A stretch of 64,000 bases of DNA from Cladorhizidae sp. MBARI D1340-BT2 (GCA_028752905.1 JAQNBH010000003.1:3528204-3592203), one strand, 5' to 3'. Positions 21,621-34,349 are shown, counted from the stretch's first letter. Numbers and translations: made by a program. The notes: generated by a model from the sequence alone, not told the origin.

Positions 21621-22418
21621 TTTGGAAAGTTTTGAAACAATGAAAATAACTATGACCTATATAATTCCTATATAATTCTAATTGTATGTATATTTATGAA
21701 AGCTTTGCACTCAGCAAGGGAGGGATACACCCTGCAAACATATTACTCAACACTATACATTATGAGCAAAGTATGCCAGAACACTTTGAAAAAGGTGGAG
21801 CCGCCCCTAGTAATACTAATGTCTTGTGGTATTGTAGCATTGCAAGTGCATTTAGTCGCTCCTGAGACATCGTACTTCTAAGAGAAGTCTTGAGAAAACG
21901 TAACACACTGACTGATAGACCTTTCGCACTCACAGGAAGTAACTGGTAAAGTAATTGAAATTACCAAAAGAGTACGTATGTTGGGAAAATAATCATGATC
22001 AGTGTGAAGTAAAGTTTCCTCGAGTATTTAGCATCAGAGCCAGTTCGCGTTCCCCTTTCCACTTGCATTCCCATAGACAGCTTTATGGGTACAGTACTAA
22101 CTATGCAGCAGGCTAATAGCTATCTAGCTAGCTACATAGTACAGAAACTGGAAAATTAGGCTAATTATTTCAAGATGGCTTTAGGCTTAGCGTAGCTAAT
22201 CTAGCCACCTAGCTATAGCTGACTACTTACCTTGTCCTCGAAAAGTACTCTTTTATTCCACACTGTTTAAGTCACTTTGTGGCACAGCCAGAAACACCAT
22301 CACGCCAGAAACACCATCACGGCACGTTCTCTTACTTTCCATATGGATGGTATGAAGCATTTAAAAAAAAGGGAGGGGGGTTGAGTGCCATAAGCCACCC
22401 CCCCTGGATCTGCCCCTG
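21621..22418. other. 3' part of the composite insertion
   Basis: No coding trace. It ends with a G-rich segment, a C-rich segment (GCCACCCCCCCTGGATCTG) and the right terminal repeat. Confidence 0.5.
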
Positions 22419-22420
22419 CA

Positions 22421-22625
22421 GTATAAGAAACTGTTTTGGTAAGTGTCTTGAAGCCCTAGAGTCTATGACACACTGGACAGCATAGAAACTGTTTTGGTAA
22501 GTGTCTTGAAGCTCTTGATTCTGTGATACTGGGAAGCATAATAAACTGTTTTGGTAAGTGTCTTGAAGCTCTTGATTCTGTGACACTGGACAGCATAACA
22601 AACTATTTTGGTACGTATCGAACAA
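22421..22625. repeat. Right part of the split 57-58 bp minisatellite
   Basis: Three to four copies of a unit containing GTAAGTGTCTTGAAGC, GATTCTGTGACACTGG and AAACTGTTTTG. It is the continuation of 17,860-17,947. Confidence 0.85.
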
Positions 22626-23110
22626 AACAGTTTCTTATGCTGCCCGGCACAAGGAACTGTTATAAAACGTGAAGGTTTACAGGGAGGGACACATGGAAAA
22701 ATAGCCTAACATGCAGATAAAATGTACAAATCTCCTCCGTAGAATTATTTTCTTTGAAAACAACACCCGAGGCACGCCTCATGTACATGTACACTCACTG
22801 TCGATGCAATGACTAGCTATTCTCTTCCAAAAAAAATTTGCAAAGTTTTTAGGCTTTGTTTAGAATGGTTTTTCCCTTCATGTGGTCAGTAGGACACATT
22901 GTTGTTTAAAAATTATAAAAATGTGTTAGACAAAAATAAAAAAAAAGTTTTACTCGCACTATTCGGTGATCCTATTGAAAAGATAATTATGAAATATTCC
23001 TGGATTATTTCACACTCATGACAAAGGTGTCAATTCAAATCAATTCAGTTGCCATAGAAACCAACCTTTTCCATTATGTTGACGACACTTATAAGAACAT
23101 ACATACCAAA
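22626..23110. other. No gene recognised
   Basis: AT-rich DNA flanking the minus-strand transposase. No terminal repeat could be fixed. Confidence 0.4.
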
Positions 23111-23972
23111 TTATAAGGAAATGTGTAAAGCTGAATTGCAGTAATAATGTTCAGGTAGGCCACCAAGGGCATTGACTAAAAGTTCCCACCGATGAGTTGA
23201 TGCACTGAAAAAGCAGTAGACGTTCTCTACCAATTCAAAGAACTTTGAAGCAGCAGAAATGTTGTGCGTAGCGGAATGGCCGACCAGGTTGAGGGAATGT
23301 GTGAAGCAAGGAATGTAGTCGGCAAGAGGATTCTTTTCACGAATTCTTGCTTGTAATCCCGAGTATTTGCCACTCATGTTTGACGCATTATCATATGATT
23401 GGCCTCTACAGTCACTTAACTTAATCTGATGTTTTTCTAAAAAAGTGCAAATGCTGTGTTCGAGCTCGGCAGCACCGTGGCCCTTCTTCTCAATAAACTG
23501 CAGAAACCTTTCAACAGGCTGACTGCCAAGGACATATCGGAAAATGCAACACAGCTTGTCAGAGTGACTTATATCAAGGGTGGAGTCGACAGAAATTGAA
23601 TAATATTTAGCCGTCTTGATTTCCTCAATAATAGTGCTAAATACTTCTTTCCCTATAATAGCTATGAGTTGGTCACATGTAGTGGAAGACAGGTAAGAAA
23701 CTAACCCCTTCCCCTTGTTGCCGTACATTTCCAAGTGAGTAGCTAAAAAGGGATCAAACTGGGAAAGCAATTCCAGTGTGCCCAAGAAGTTGCCATTGCT
23801 TCATGATCACCTGGTCATTACTTCGAAAGGCTAGACCTCTTTCAGCTAAGAATTTGATTGTAGCAACTACTCTTTCCAGCACAGCTTTAGCATAAATGCG
23901 CTTGGCTTGGCACTGCTCTATCAGCAGTGAATTCACATGGTCAGATGCTTTTGCTCTTCGGCACAAGGTCAT
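23111..23972 (-). pseudogene. hAT-type transposase remnant C (DUF4371 domain)
   Basis: Two minus-strand frames. 23,754-23,972 reads VLERVVATIKFLAERGLAFR, the usual entry to DUF4371. After a frameshift near 23,785, 23,111-23,785 continues with LELLSQFDPFLATHLEMYGN, SYLSSTTCDQLIAIIGKEV, YYSISVDSTLDISHSDKL (first catalytic-type Asp) and SYDNASNMSGKYSGLQARI (second), then PCFTHSLNLVG. The C-terminal dimerisation part with the catalytic Glu is missing. The typical zinc-finger N-terminus is also absent, so both ends are truncated. Confidence 0.8.
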
Positions 23973-24984
23973 GATAGCATCCCTGTGGGCTTTACTGCTC
24001 TCATGAGTATAAAGTAGCTTAACATAACTTAACTTGAACTAAAAGATTAAAATATGTAAATTTTCACCCATATAAAAAGGAAGTATATGTTAAAACAATA
24101 ATGAATAATCGTGGCTGCATAAATGGAAACTGCTGAGAAGATCAGATATAAGCGCACACTTTTCGTATATCTTGGGGCACAATTATACTGGCTGCACAAA
24201 TAATGACAGGTACCTTCATTCATTGAAGATGACATCATAATATATCTAGCATATATTCTATATTGTGGAAGCAAATAATATCCTGTGTATGGGTGTACCA
24301 CGCAGAATGACCAACTCAGGACTCTGCTCAAAAAGCGCATTCTATTGATGCATTATTCTGGTTGCACATTATAATGACAAGTGCCCATATGCATTGATTC
24401 TGTAGTTATTTATCCATTTAGCATAACTCTTACCTTGAGAGGGTCAAATGCAGGCATCTGAGTCAGATCAAGAGTGTTGTTAGTATTTACCGACTTACTG
24501 TGTACATGTACTGGCCCTCTGGCAGTAGTCACACCCAGTTGCCTGACGGGATCTTCACATGTTCATACTGCGGCAGCTTGAGACTGCGAGTCTGGCGCCA
24601 GTTTCACAAGAGCAACTGTTGTTGGGGCGCAGTACATTCCATTGTTTAGATGGTTACATCATTTTTGACCAACTGAAAAATTAAGAATGGGGAGGGGGGG
24701 GGGGACCCAAAGGGCCCACCCGGCCGGACCATCCCTTACTGTGCTTCAAAATTTGAACCGTTATTTCTTTTTATATAGTTTAATGCCCCCTTAGCGTCTC
24801 TCATATCAAATAGAATTCCTATCAATTATTTTCAGTGACACGCAGGGAGCGTTTACCATATCCATAGTGTTAACATTTAAGAAAAAAGGATGCATGGGTT
24901 TTTGGTGGGCCTCTGCTCTTGGTGGGCCCCTAGGATTCTCCTAGTCAGCCTTATGGACAATGCAGCTGCCATTGAACTTAGTCC
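23973..24984. other. Gene-free stretch with a G-run and GGGCCC-rich segment
   Basis: A G-rich segment followed by GACCCAAAGGGCCCACCCG near 24,690-24,725, and TTGGTGGGCCTC and TTGGTGGGCCCC near 24,901-24,930, may be remnants of transposon ends. No gene is seen. Confidence 0.35.
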
Positions 24985-27440
24985 ACATTCAGTCACTAAC
25001 TAAGCGACAGAAACATCCAGTGCACTTAGTCCACATTCAGTCACTAAGTGAAAGGGAGACATCCAGTGCACCTAGTCCACATTCAGTTACTAACTAAGTG
25101 ACAGAGAGATACCCAGTGCACCTAGTCCACATTCAGTCACTGACTAAGTGACAGAGACATCCAGTGCACCTAGTCCACATTCATCACTAACTAAGTGACA
25201 GAGAGGCATCCAGTGCACCTAGTCCACATTCAGTCACTAACTAAGTGAAAGAGAGACATCCAGTGCACCTAGTCCACATTAAGTGACTAACTAAGTGAAA
25301 GAGAGACATCTAGTCCACATTCATCACTAACTAAGTGAAAGAGAGACATCCAGTGCACCTAGTCCACATTCAGTCACTTACTAAGTGAAAGAGAGACATC
25401 CAGTGCACCTAGTCCACATTCAGTCACTAACTAAGTAAAAGAGAGACATCCAGTGCACCTAGTCCACATTCAGTCACTGACTAAGTGATAGAGAGACATC
25501 CAGTGCACCTAGTCCACATTCAGTCAGTAACTAAGTGAAAGAGAGACATCCAGTGCACCTAGTCCACATTCAGTCACTAACTAAGTGACAGAGAGACATC
25601 CAGTGCACCTAGTCCACATTCAGTCACTAACTATATAAGTGAAAGAGAGACATCCAGTGCACCTAGTCCACATTCAGTCACTAACTAAGTGACAGAGAGA
25701 CATCCAGTGCACCTAGTCCACATTCAGTCACTAACTAAGTGACAGAGAGACATCCAGTGCACCTAGTCCACATTCAGTCACTGACTAAGTGATAGAGAGA
25801 CATCCAGTGCACCTAGTCCACATTCAGTCACTGACTAAGTGAAAGAGAGACATCCAGTGCATCTAGTCCACATTCAGTCACTAACTAAGTGAAAGAGAGA
25901 CATCCAGTGCACCTAGTTCACATTCAGTCACTAACTAAGTAAAAGAGAGACATCCAGTGCACCTAGTCCACATTCAGTCACTGACTAAGTGATAGAGAGA
26001 CATCCAGTGCACCTAGTCCACATTCAGTCACTAACTAAGTGACAGAGACATCCAGTGCACCTAGTCCACATTCAGTCACTAACTAAGTGACAGAGACATC
26101 CAGTGCACCTAGTCCACATTCATCACTAACTAAGTGAAAGAGAGACATCCAGTGCACCTAGTCCACATTCAGTCACTAACTAAGTGAAAGAGAGACATCC
26201 AGTGCACCTAGTCCACATTCAGTCACTAACTAAGTGAAAGAGAGACATCCAGTGCACCTAGTCCACATTCAGTCACTAATAAGTGACAGAGAGACATCCA
26301 GTGCACCTAGTCCACATTCAGTCACTTACTAAGTGAGAGAGAGGCATCCAGTGCACCTAGTCCACATTCAGTCACCAAGTGAAAGAGAGACATCCAGTGC
26401 ACCTAGTCCACATTCAGTCAGTAACTAAGTGAAAGAGAGACATCCAGGTCACCTAGTCCACATTCAGTCACTTACTAAGTGAGAGAGAGGCATCCAGTGC
26501 ACCTAGTCCACATTCAGTCACTAAGTGAAAGAGAGACATCCAGTGCACCTAGTCCACATTCAGTCAGTAACTAAGTGAAAGAGAGACATCCAGTGCACCT
26601 AGTCCACATTCAGTCACTAACTAAGTGACAGAGAGACATCCAGTGCACCTAGTCCACATTCAGTCACTGACTAAGTAAAAGAGAGACATCCAGTGCACCT
26701 AGTCCACATTCAGTCACTTACTAAGTGAGAGAGAGGCATCCAGTGCACCTAGTCCACATTCAGTCACTAAATGAAAGAGAGACATCCAGTGCACCTAGTC
26801 CACATTCAGTCACTAACTAAGTAAAAGAGAGACATCCAGTGCACCTAGTCCACATTCAGTCACTAAGTGAAAGAGAGACATCCAGTGCACCTAGTCCACA
26901 TTCAGTCAGTAACTAAGTGAAAGAGAGATATTCAGGTCACCTAGTCCACATTCAGTCACTTACTAAGTGAGAGAGAGGCATCCAGTGCACCTAGTCCACA
27001 TTCAGTCACTAAGTGAAAGAGAGACATCCAGTGCACCTAGTCCACATTCAGTCAGTAACTAAGTGAAAGAGAGACATCCAGTGCACCTAGTCCACTTTCA
27101 GTCACTAACTAAGTGACAGAGAGACATCCAGTGCACCTAGTCCACATTCAGTCACTGACTAAGTAAAAGAGAGACATCCAGTGCACCTAGTCCACATTCA
27201 GTCACTTACTAAGTGAGAGAGAGGCATCCAGTGCACCTAGTCCACATTCAGTCACTAAATGAAAGAGAGACATCCAGTGCACCTAGTCCACATTCAGTCA
27301 CTAACTAAGTAAAAGAGAGACATCCAGTGCACCTAGTCCACATTCAGTCACTAACTAAGTGATAGAGAGACATCCAGTGCACCTAGTCCACATTCAGTCA
27401 CTTACTAAGTGAGAGAGAGGCATCCAGTGCACCTATATAG
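24985..27440. repeat. 50-bp tandem array, about 49 copies
   Basis: Unit of about 50 bp: CATTCAGTCACTAACTAAGT, GAAAGAGAGACATCCAGTGC, ACCTAGTCCA. Variants delete 4-10 bp around CTAACTAAG. Marker variants (GTCAGTAACTAAG followed by CAGGTCAC) recur at 26,445 and 26,933, showing a higher-order duplication of about 488 bp (ten units). It ends sharply at about 27,440. At roughly 2.45 kb it is the longest array in the window. Confidence 0.97.
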
Positions 27441-27949
27441 CACATTCACTAGCTTCAAAATCACCTGCTTTTTTATCTTCTTCTTCACTACAATGATCAT
27501 TCCTGGTTTACATGTGCATGCTTTGGGGGACCCTTGTGAATACATATATTGAGATATATACGCAATACCACCCAACTACCCAGTGAGGGCTCGCTTCATT
27601 CACTAATAAAGTGGCTTATGTAAACTCGAAATGGTTGTCATAGTGAAGAGAAAGATCTAGAAAATGACAGCCAATTCGAAGATAGGATCAGGTAAGTGAG
27701 CACGGGATGCAGGGTTATAGATGATGCAAAAGGATGATAGATTTTCATTCTGACAGCCATCAATTCATAAACATGCGCTAGCTATGGAAGTTGGTGTAAC
27801 ATATTTGCTATAAATCTCGATAAGATAAATGCACAAACTGCCACTATATAGACAGAGAGAACTGGCTACATGGTTGGCATATGCAGGAAGGATAATTGAC
27901 GTGCTAATACCAAACGGGTCAAGGCTATCTCTCTAGCAAGTTCTTGTCA
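27441..27949. other. No gene recognised
   Basis: Unique sequence after the 50-bp array. No open frame or repeat is identified. Confidence 0.4.
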
Positions 27950-29400
27950 ACTTTTTCATAGTTTTCCCAGGGACAAATCAAACTGCAGGGTGGTTGACTA
28001 CCTCCAGTCGTGTGGAGGTCATTCTCCCTCTATGGTCAGGTAGACTAATTAAGGCCAAGGGATAGGATTACTTGATGAGTGTAAAGCTGATTATCTCGCA
28101 AAGGTTACTGGAATAAGCAGAATCTGGCACAAAACGGTCCAGGACGGTAGTCATGGGGACAGACTAAAATTGAGCATCATCCCGTCTTATTGAGATCTAT
28201 TGATCATCTCAGAGATTAGGTAGACACACTTGACCTGATGGTAAGTCGTCATGGCCAGCATCTATTCTTCGTGCATTCTCTTGAGTGCCCCTAGGTGGCA
28301 TTGGGGACTTCTGTTTTACTTTGCCAAAGAAGACACCCTGATCGTTTTCCTTGCTGCTCCTTCATCTAGCAGTGGAATCGCTTCATCACCCAATACTCTA
28401 GGGCTATCCCATAGGTAATCATGAGTTGTTGAAAGGTCAGTAGGAAGACCCCAATGTCTTCAGGTTTGGCATGCTGGGGGGAAGGGGGGATCGGTGAGCA
28501 GCACATATGTTGTCCTCTCTTTGGTGACTTTCTTCTTCTTCCCTTCTCTTGTCTGCCTCTCTTCTAAGCTACTTCTCGTAGACGATCAAACTCTTGTTCT
28601 CTCAAGAGTGCCTGATATTCCAGCTGGACCTCCTGGTCTGCTCTTGCTTAGAGTCTATCTATCTCAGCCTTCTCTGCTGTGGCTGCTTCTTTTGTCCTTA
28701 TCCTTTCTTTGTGAGCTCGCAACAAGGAGCAATTGTTTTGGAAGAGGGTCAAATATCATTCTTCATTTTGAAGTTGCTTCTCCTACTCTCGTTTGCATCT
28801 CTCCTTGTCTTGACATTTCCGAACTCTTTCCTCAGCCTGCATCTTCAGCACATGTTCATCATAAACTGGACATCCGTAGGGGTTTGCAAATCCTGGCTCT
28901 CTATCTCTGAGTCATATGTCTCAGTTTCTCCCTGTCTCCTCTCTCTTCATCAGTGTCTTTTCTGCTTTTTAGTCCAGAAGCCATGGTCACTGGGGCCTGT
29001 CTTCTCAAATGAATCCCAAGAGTGCTATCTGGATGAAGGTCTAACGTAGAGTACCGTTCAAGTCACTTCTTTGGTCTGGTTCGAGTCCCGCTGCCACCAG
29101 ATGTGAGGATCTTGCCACTTTATACACCAGTGACTGTCACTGCTCACTTGTTGAGAGTTTGCTTTTATGAATTACAAGAACAAGAATCAATCATTATAGA
29201 ACACTCCCCAATTCTTACATTCATGGGCTCTGTGTCAGACTCCCAGTGTGCTCCCTTTAAATAGGCTGGCTTACCTGAGCCTGACATTTCCTTAAAGGTA
29301 TATAGAACTTAGCCAGATTCACACGTATATATAACCAATCAGATTTCTGAGGCTCTCACTGAGGTTCTCACATGTTATCACTACCTATTTAGGTCTTGTT
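27950..29400 (-). mobile_element. Ty3/Gypsy fragment: LTR, primer site and decayed gag
   Basis: On the minus strand an LTR-like segment (about 29,100-29,400) ends ...CTCACATC. It is followed directly by TGGTGGCAGCGGGACTCGAA (29,080-29,099), a primer-binding site complementary to a tRNA 3' end with CCA. Downstream (towards lower coordinates), in changing frames, comes a charged coiled-coil gag-like region: RAHKERIRTKEAATAEKAEI, then LEYQALLREQEFDRLREVA, around 28,560-28,730. Then comes KPEDIGVFLLTFQQLM near 28,410-28,465, a capsid-like segment. Stops interrupt it throughout. No pol and no second LTR were found, so only the 5' part remains. Confidence 0.55.
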
Positions 29401-29970
29401 CTGGTCTCTGCTAGCCTCAGGTATCTGCATCTTGGCATCTGTCTGTGGGTTGTGAGTCCCTGGCAGCATGTGTATATAGGGATTGGCCCATGGATATACT
29501 GATTGACAAACATGTTCTTCAGCAACATTGTCTATTCCATAATTGGATGTACCATAGGTGTGTTGTTTTAAGGTGCCCTCCCCTCCACCCCACCACCACC
29601 ATCACCATCACCACCACCACCACCAACACCTTTTTTAATTGACCTTACAACATTCCACTTCAGTGACAATCATATCAGCCATCTGCCCTAGTTGACAATC
29701 AGCTGCTTTGGGGGAATGGTTGGTATGGTTACTTATGGGCAAAAAACTGGGAAGGTCAAGAGGCTTCCAATGGTGTGTGACATGTGTGGGTAGGGGCCAA
29801 GTTTATAAGCTTCACACACAAACAGAGAAAAACACTCTATATAATTATATTTATACTACATCACATGATCTGTGGATAATTTGATTGGTTAATGACTATA
29901 GGTTACATAAGCATATAACCTACACTTTTATTGCTGCACGCCATGGCGCATGCGCAATGTAGTATAAGTA
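29401..29970. other. Unique DNA with a CCA-rich tract
   Basis: A CCACCATCACCATCACCACC-type tract lies at about 29,585-29,630. No gene is seen. Confidence 0.5.
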
Positions 29971-30112
29971 AGATAGCCTATACTCCACTCGCGGGTTATG
30001 CGCCAATGTAACCTACTCGTTTGCGGTTACATCACTCGGCTTCGCCTCGGGGTAACCGCAAACGTCGTAGGTTACATAGGCGCATAACCCACTCTTTTGA
30101 ATAGGCTATCCT
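29971..30112. mobile_element. Short foldback (palindromic) element
   Basis: Imperfect inverted repeat: left arm about 29,971-30,030 and right arm about 30,051-30,112, around a loop of about 20 bp with GGCTTCGCC. The arms share GTTTGCGGTTAC, GTAACCTAC, GGGTTATGCGCC and ATAGCCTAT in inverted order. It resembles palindromic MITE-like elements; no coding capacity. A related GGTTACATAAGCATATAACC palindrome precedes it at 29,902. Confidence 0.75.
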
Positions 30113-31871
30113 ATACAGATAGTAGTGAGCAGTTAAGTGGGACAGATGAAATAATATGGTTCATACTAAATTGCTTGGTAAATACATACAAAGATTGCAC
30201 TTGAAGAGGGAAAGGAACAGGACCTAATGGAAGGCTGTCTACCAGCTGGTAGAGGGGATAGGGCATAAATGCAGGTGGAACTGATCGAATGAAGTCTGGA
30301 GGCAAGTCTTGAGAAGAAGGAATTTGACCTGAACACATCTTTTTGAGAGAGTAGGGAGTTGAAAAGTGGAGTGGAAGGAGCATATATAGTCAGAAGACGA
30401 TCAGTGAGTGCAGCGAGTCTTAATGAATAAGTGCTGGGTTCATTCAGGTGAGTGGAAGTTACAAGAAGAGCACAAGAAGGGGTTGCCACACAGAGGGGGA
30501 ACAATAAGTAAAATTGGTTTCACAATGTTGTGAGGCATTACATCGTGTTGCATTGAATAGAAATATATACAAAGACCGTCTCAATCAACTAGAAATTTAC
30601 TCTCAACATTTCAACTAGATGCTCTAGGAATAATGAGATGCTAAGACTTGCGTTGAGCTTGTTATATACCGGTAGGTAGCTATCACCACATGATGCAAAC
30701 CGGATTTGGCAAAAATAATATAATAAAAATAACAATAAAAATAAATAATAATAAAAAAAATTAAAAGTCATGCTCGACCGAGACAAAAAGGTTTTTCATA
30801 GCCTTAGTTCCTCAGTTTCTACAGCAGCTTTGCTCTTTCTTGCTCATTTCTGCTCCCGTTTAATTTTCATTCTGTTTGATTAATTTCATTGCAATGTGTC
30901 CTTGGAGCCACCTGAACCCCCCATGAGAGATTCAACAGTCTCATCTGAAACAGATGTCCCAAGTCAGTTTTCACAGTTGTGGAGATCGCTAGCAATCTCA
31001 ATACAGCCTACTCCTCTATAACAAGTTCTTTCTTGTCAATGTGGCACTTAATACCTCCAGCAGTAGACAACTCGGCTCCTTTTTTTAAACTCTAGCAAGC
31101 TTTAAATATAGTACCTATGGAATGCAATGTTAACACTAAACACAAAATGACATGTCATGTTGCATCATGTCACTAAGTGCATGTGGCGAATGTGAACCAG
31201 CCTTAAATGCAGTATGAAATATAGTATATATGTGATGGATATATTATAGGGAACTAAGCATTTCATGCACATGGCATGATTTTGCAACTGGAAAGGATCA
31301 CTCTGCAGTAACAGTTCAGGTGTTAATTAAGTTTGTAATGTGTAGAATTTCACACCTTAAAACCATGTGCTCTGCAATATCAAAAGTTGCCAGGTCTTCT
31401 GGTAGAGAATCATTATTTGAAGAGTGCCAGTTGAATGAAGATCCATAACAGTTGTTTGGTAAATGGGGCAAGAATAACATACCAGAAGACTGATGTTAAG
31501 AGTTCTACATGGAGCTATGAAAGACTGTAAGTCTTACTTAAAATTTTGTATAGTGGGATCATAATTTTAGCCCAGACCATGGCTATGATTGCAAAGTTAT
31601 TGCAAAGTTGCAGGATGAACTGGCAAGAATAGCCTCACCTAACAAAATTCATGTATCTTTACACATCCCTGTGAAACCTCTCTGAGTGTATTTTCTCAGG
31701 TTACAAGGTTAGTCCAGGAAAAGCAAATGACTAGCAAGATTGCCATCACTCATTCCTGTGACAACCTCTGAGTAAAGGAAATGTGATATCCTTCCTTTGT
31801 GTGGTCTAACATCATTGATTTCCAACAACACACAATCCAATTCTTGGTTTTGTTTGTGTTCAATTTCCACC
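30113..31871. other. Gene-free stretch, short spurious frames only
   Basis: Minus-strand frames up to 112 codons (30,111-30,504) show no recognisable domain. An A/T-rich AATAATAAAAA tract lies near 30,718-30,765. Confidence 0.4.
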
Positions 31872-31962
31872 AGCAGCCACGCCTTGCTAGCAGCCACGCC
31901 TTGCTAGCAGCCACGCCTTGCTAGCAGCCACGCCTTGCTAGCAGCCACGCCTTGCTAGCAGC
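31872..31962. repeat. 17-bp tandem repeat, about five copies
   Basis: Perfect or near-perfect copies of GCAGCCACGCCTTGCTA. The near-absence of differences suggests recent expansion. Confidence 0.97.
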
Positions 31963-34345
31963 TAGATGAAGTTATGACTTGCAAGAACAGGTTTCATCAT
32001 TTGACCCCCCCCCCTTTTTCAAAATCCTGTCTTGAAATGCAATGATCCTGAGAGATCATTGGTCAATTATAATGCATGATTATGAATGATCACATGACAA
32101 GATCTTGATAGGCCATGGTTTAAAAGTATCGATTTTGCATGTAAATTCTTGCTTCATCATAATTGTATGCAAGACATTGAAAAAATTATAACTAGGCTGA
32201 AAGCTGAAAATAGGCTGAAAATAATAATATTTTAGTACAGATTGTGCATTAATTGGAAATTCATGCCTACCCTCAAGTATATTGAGACAATAAATAAATA
32301 GAAATAAAAAGTCCTCATTCTCCATTGTGGGTGGCCTGCCGTATATACCAGATTCTGTAAACTGCAGGTGCTATTTATCTATGGTGGTACTGGTAAGGGA
32401 TTGAGATGAGAATGGTCTTGATGACCCTTTACCAGATCACTGATAACAGCTTTACTTGTAGCAGCACACTTCATGTTGCACGTTACAGTATTATTATTAA
32501 TATGGGAGGGTCTTGTGATACATAATATTAACAGCAACAGAAATGTATCGATGAAAGGTAAACCATTTATTGCCAAGATGCGAGGGGTAAGCTTAACCGA
32601 TTCATCGGTGTATGACAGTTTGAAAATGCTCTTAAGAAATTCTGTTGTATCTCTGGCCATTTTTGAACTTAGCACTAAGATCATCGTCAGCGCATGCCTA
32701 AATGATAACTCTAGAAGCTGGGGAAATCCTTGGATCATAACCGTTACTTAGGTAGCTAAGGTAAAATGAGCCCAGCATCACAGCTGAATTGATGGCGTCT
32801 AGGTATACCACTAGCTAAACGTTGACGCTACTTTTTTACGATGATTTTAGGCTGTCAGACCGCAAATGAGGAACAAAAAGGAGAATAAGTCTCTGCTTGC
32901 TTGTGGGGACCTGGTTTGAACTGTGCTGAAGTCGAGACACTGAGCCGAGAAATAGAATCAGCGTGAGTGATTATTCACTTGAGAATGCCAGCTTCAGCAC
33001 ATAAATCGAGAAGGAAGATTCCTAAACCTAGTATATAATGATATACAAGCCACCTTTACAGCTGCAGTCATAAGCTTCTAGAAAGGCAATGAGTTTTATG
33101 GATTATTAACTTTCCACCCTGTGCTTGACCACGTACTTACATTTTAGCGCCTAATGAAAACACTCACTGAATAGAGTAGGGCTCACTGGTGTTAATTTCA
33201 ACTCTCTAGCACTTAGCAATCTGGAGATATTTATGCTGCCAGTTCAGGCATTCAGGTTTTTGAGATTCCCTCCACTTGTAGCTCCTGTAACTTGGCTATA
33301 GTTATACTTATGACAAAGTGAGACCTATCTTTTGGGCTATATATCAAGTCCATACCATAAAGTTTACGGAATCTATGGAGTTATAAACGGCAAAGGGGGG
33401 AAATACATGTGGGTCACTCTCCCACCCATATTCCCACGAATTTAAAAAATCTATTTTGTTCTGATTTTGCGGCGAACATAACTTTGCCACACTTGACTCA
33501 ATTTTAATATTTGCGGGTTCATTTGAGAGCGCTTTTAGTGATCTGTGATATAACGGTTTTAATTCTTTTTTTACTTGAAGCATTGCCTTGTTATGGTGAT
33601 TAGAAGAGGTGACCATCACAGATTTTGCATGTATTTTGTGTGGTTGGAAATGAAATGCCTTAGAACTAATGAACATGAGATGTGTTGAAAAATATGCCTC
33701 CGTTATATCACAGCTAAATGTCTTGGTAAGCTACAAACCAAATTTGGGCATCTGTAGACCAGGCACTTGGGAATTATCCTCGCCGCAGTTTGGGGGGGGG
33801 TGCAATTTTTGGAGTGACCCTGCCTTTTTGGATGTATCTTCTAAGAAAATGTGCCTATAGAGACATTTCACATATCATCTTAAAAAGCATGCAGAATGAG
33901 CAACAAGTTGGTATCAAAAGTATCTTCACAGAAGAAAGGGGGGGAAAAAGTTATGATGGCTACAAAAATGCGTTCAAATTTCGGTGGTTTCAGGTGTAGT
34001 CCCTCCATGATCACCGTTAATTAGAGAAACCTTTTTATGCTAATCTACTAATTCTATGTACTTTTGTTGGAGTGTATATATAATATATAGACACACACAC
34101 ACACAACAAAAATGGTTCAACTTGACATAATTATATGCCTTAATGTGACCACTGGATTTAATGTGACCACTGGAGTGGTGGAGGGAGGGGAGGAGAGGTA
34201 GTGGTGGTGCACATATAGGACCGGCATGAGCTAGCAAACTTTTTTCCAAGTAACCCAATCTATCAACAGGCATTATGGCATTAGAAGGATCTATCAATTT
34301 AAAATCAACAAGTAATTAAAAACAAACAACTACTGTATTTCCTCT
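31963..34345. other. Gene-free stretch
   Basis: Open frames 32,379-32,751 (both strands), 33,344-33,676 (minus) and 33,669-33,999 (plus) have no recognised motif. Short C and G homopolymers occur at 32,006-32,014 and 33,791-33,799. No feature can be supported. Confidence 0.4.
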
Positions 34346-34349
34346 ATTA

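Larger units (their letters stand above)
17948..22418 (+). mobile_element. Composite hAT-type insertion with terminal inverted repeats
   Basis: The left end reads CAGAGGCAGATCCAGG; the right end, read in reverse complement, is CAGGGGCAGATCCAGG, differing at one of 16 positions. CAG...GGATCCAGG ends are typical of hAT-like elements in invertebrates. The insert of about 4.47 kb holds two different TTF-type zinc-finger transposase remnants (18.7-19.4 and 20.2-21.6 kb). The first, with its own start-like end at about 18,447, is probably a nested second element. A clean 8-bp target duplication is not visible, but both flanks are parts of one minisatellite. Confidence 0.65.

Noticed and set aside
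24985..27440. CRISPR-like array
   Set aside because: Units are contiguous tandem copies without unique spacers, in an animal genome.
28494..29049. Plus-strand frames of 138 and 151 codons (Leu/Ser-rich)
   Set aside because: Antisense of the charged gag-like sequence on the minus strand.
32379..32751. Opposed frames of 119 and 92 codons as a gene
   Set aside because: No domain, splice context or repeat support; both strands are open by chance.
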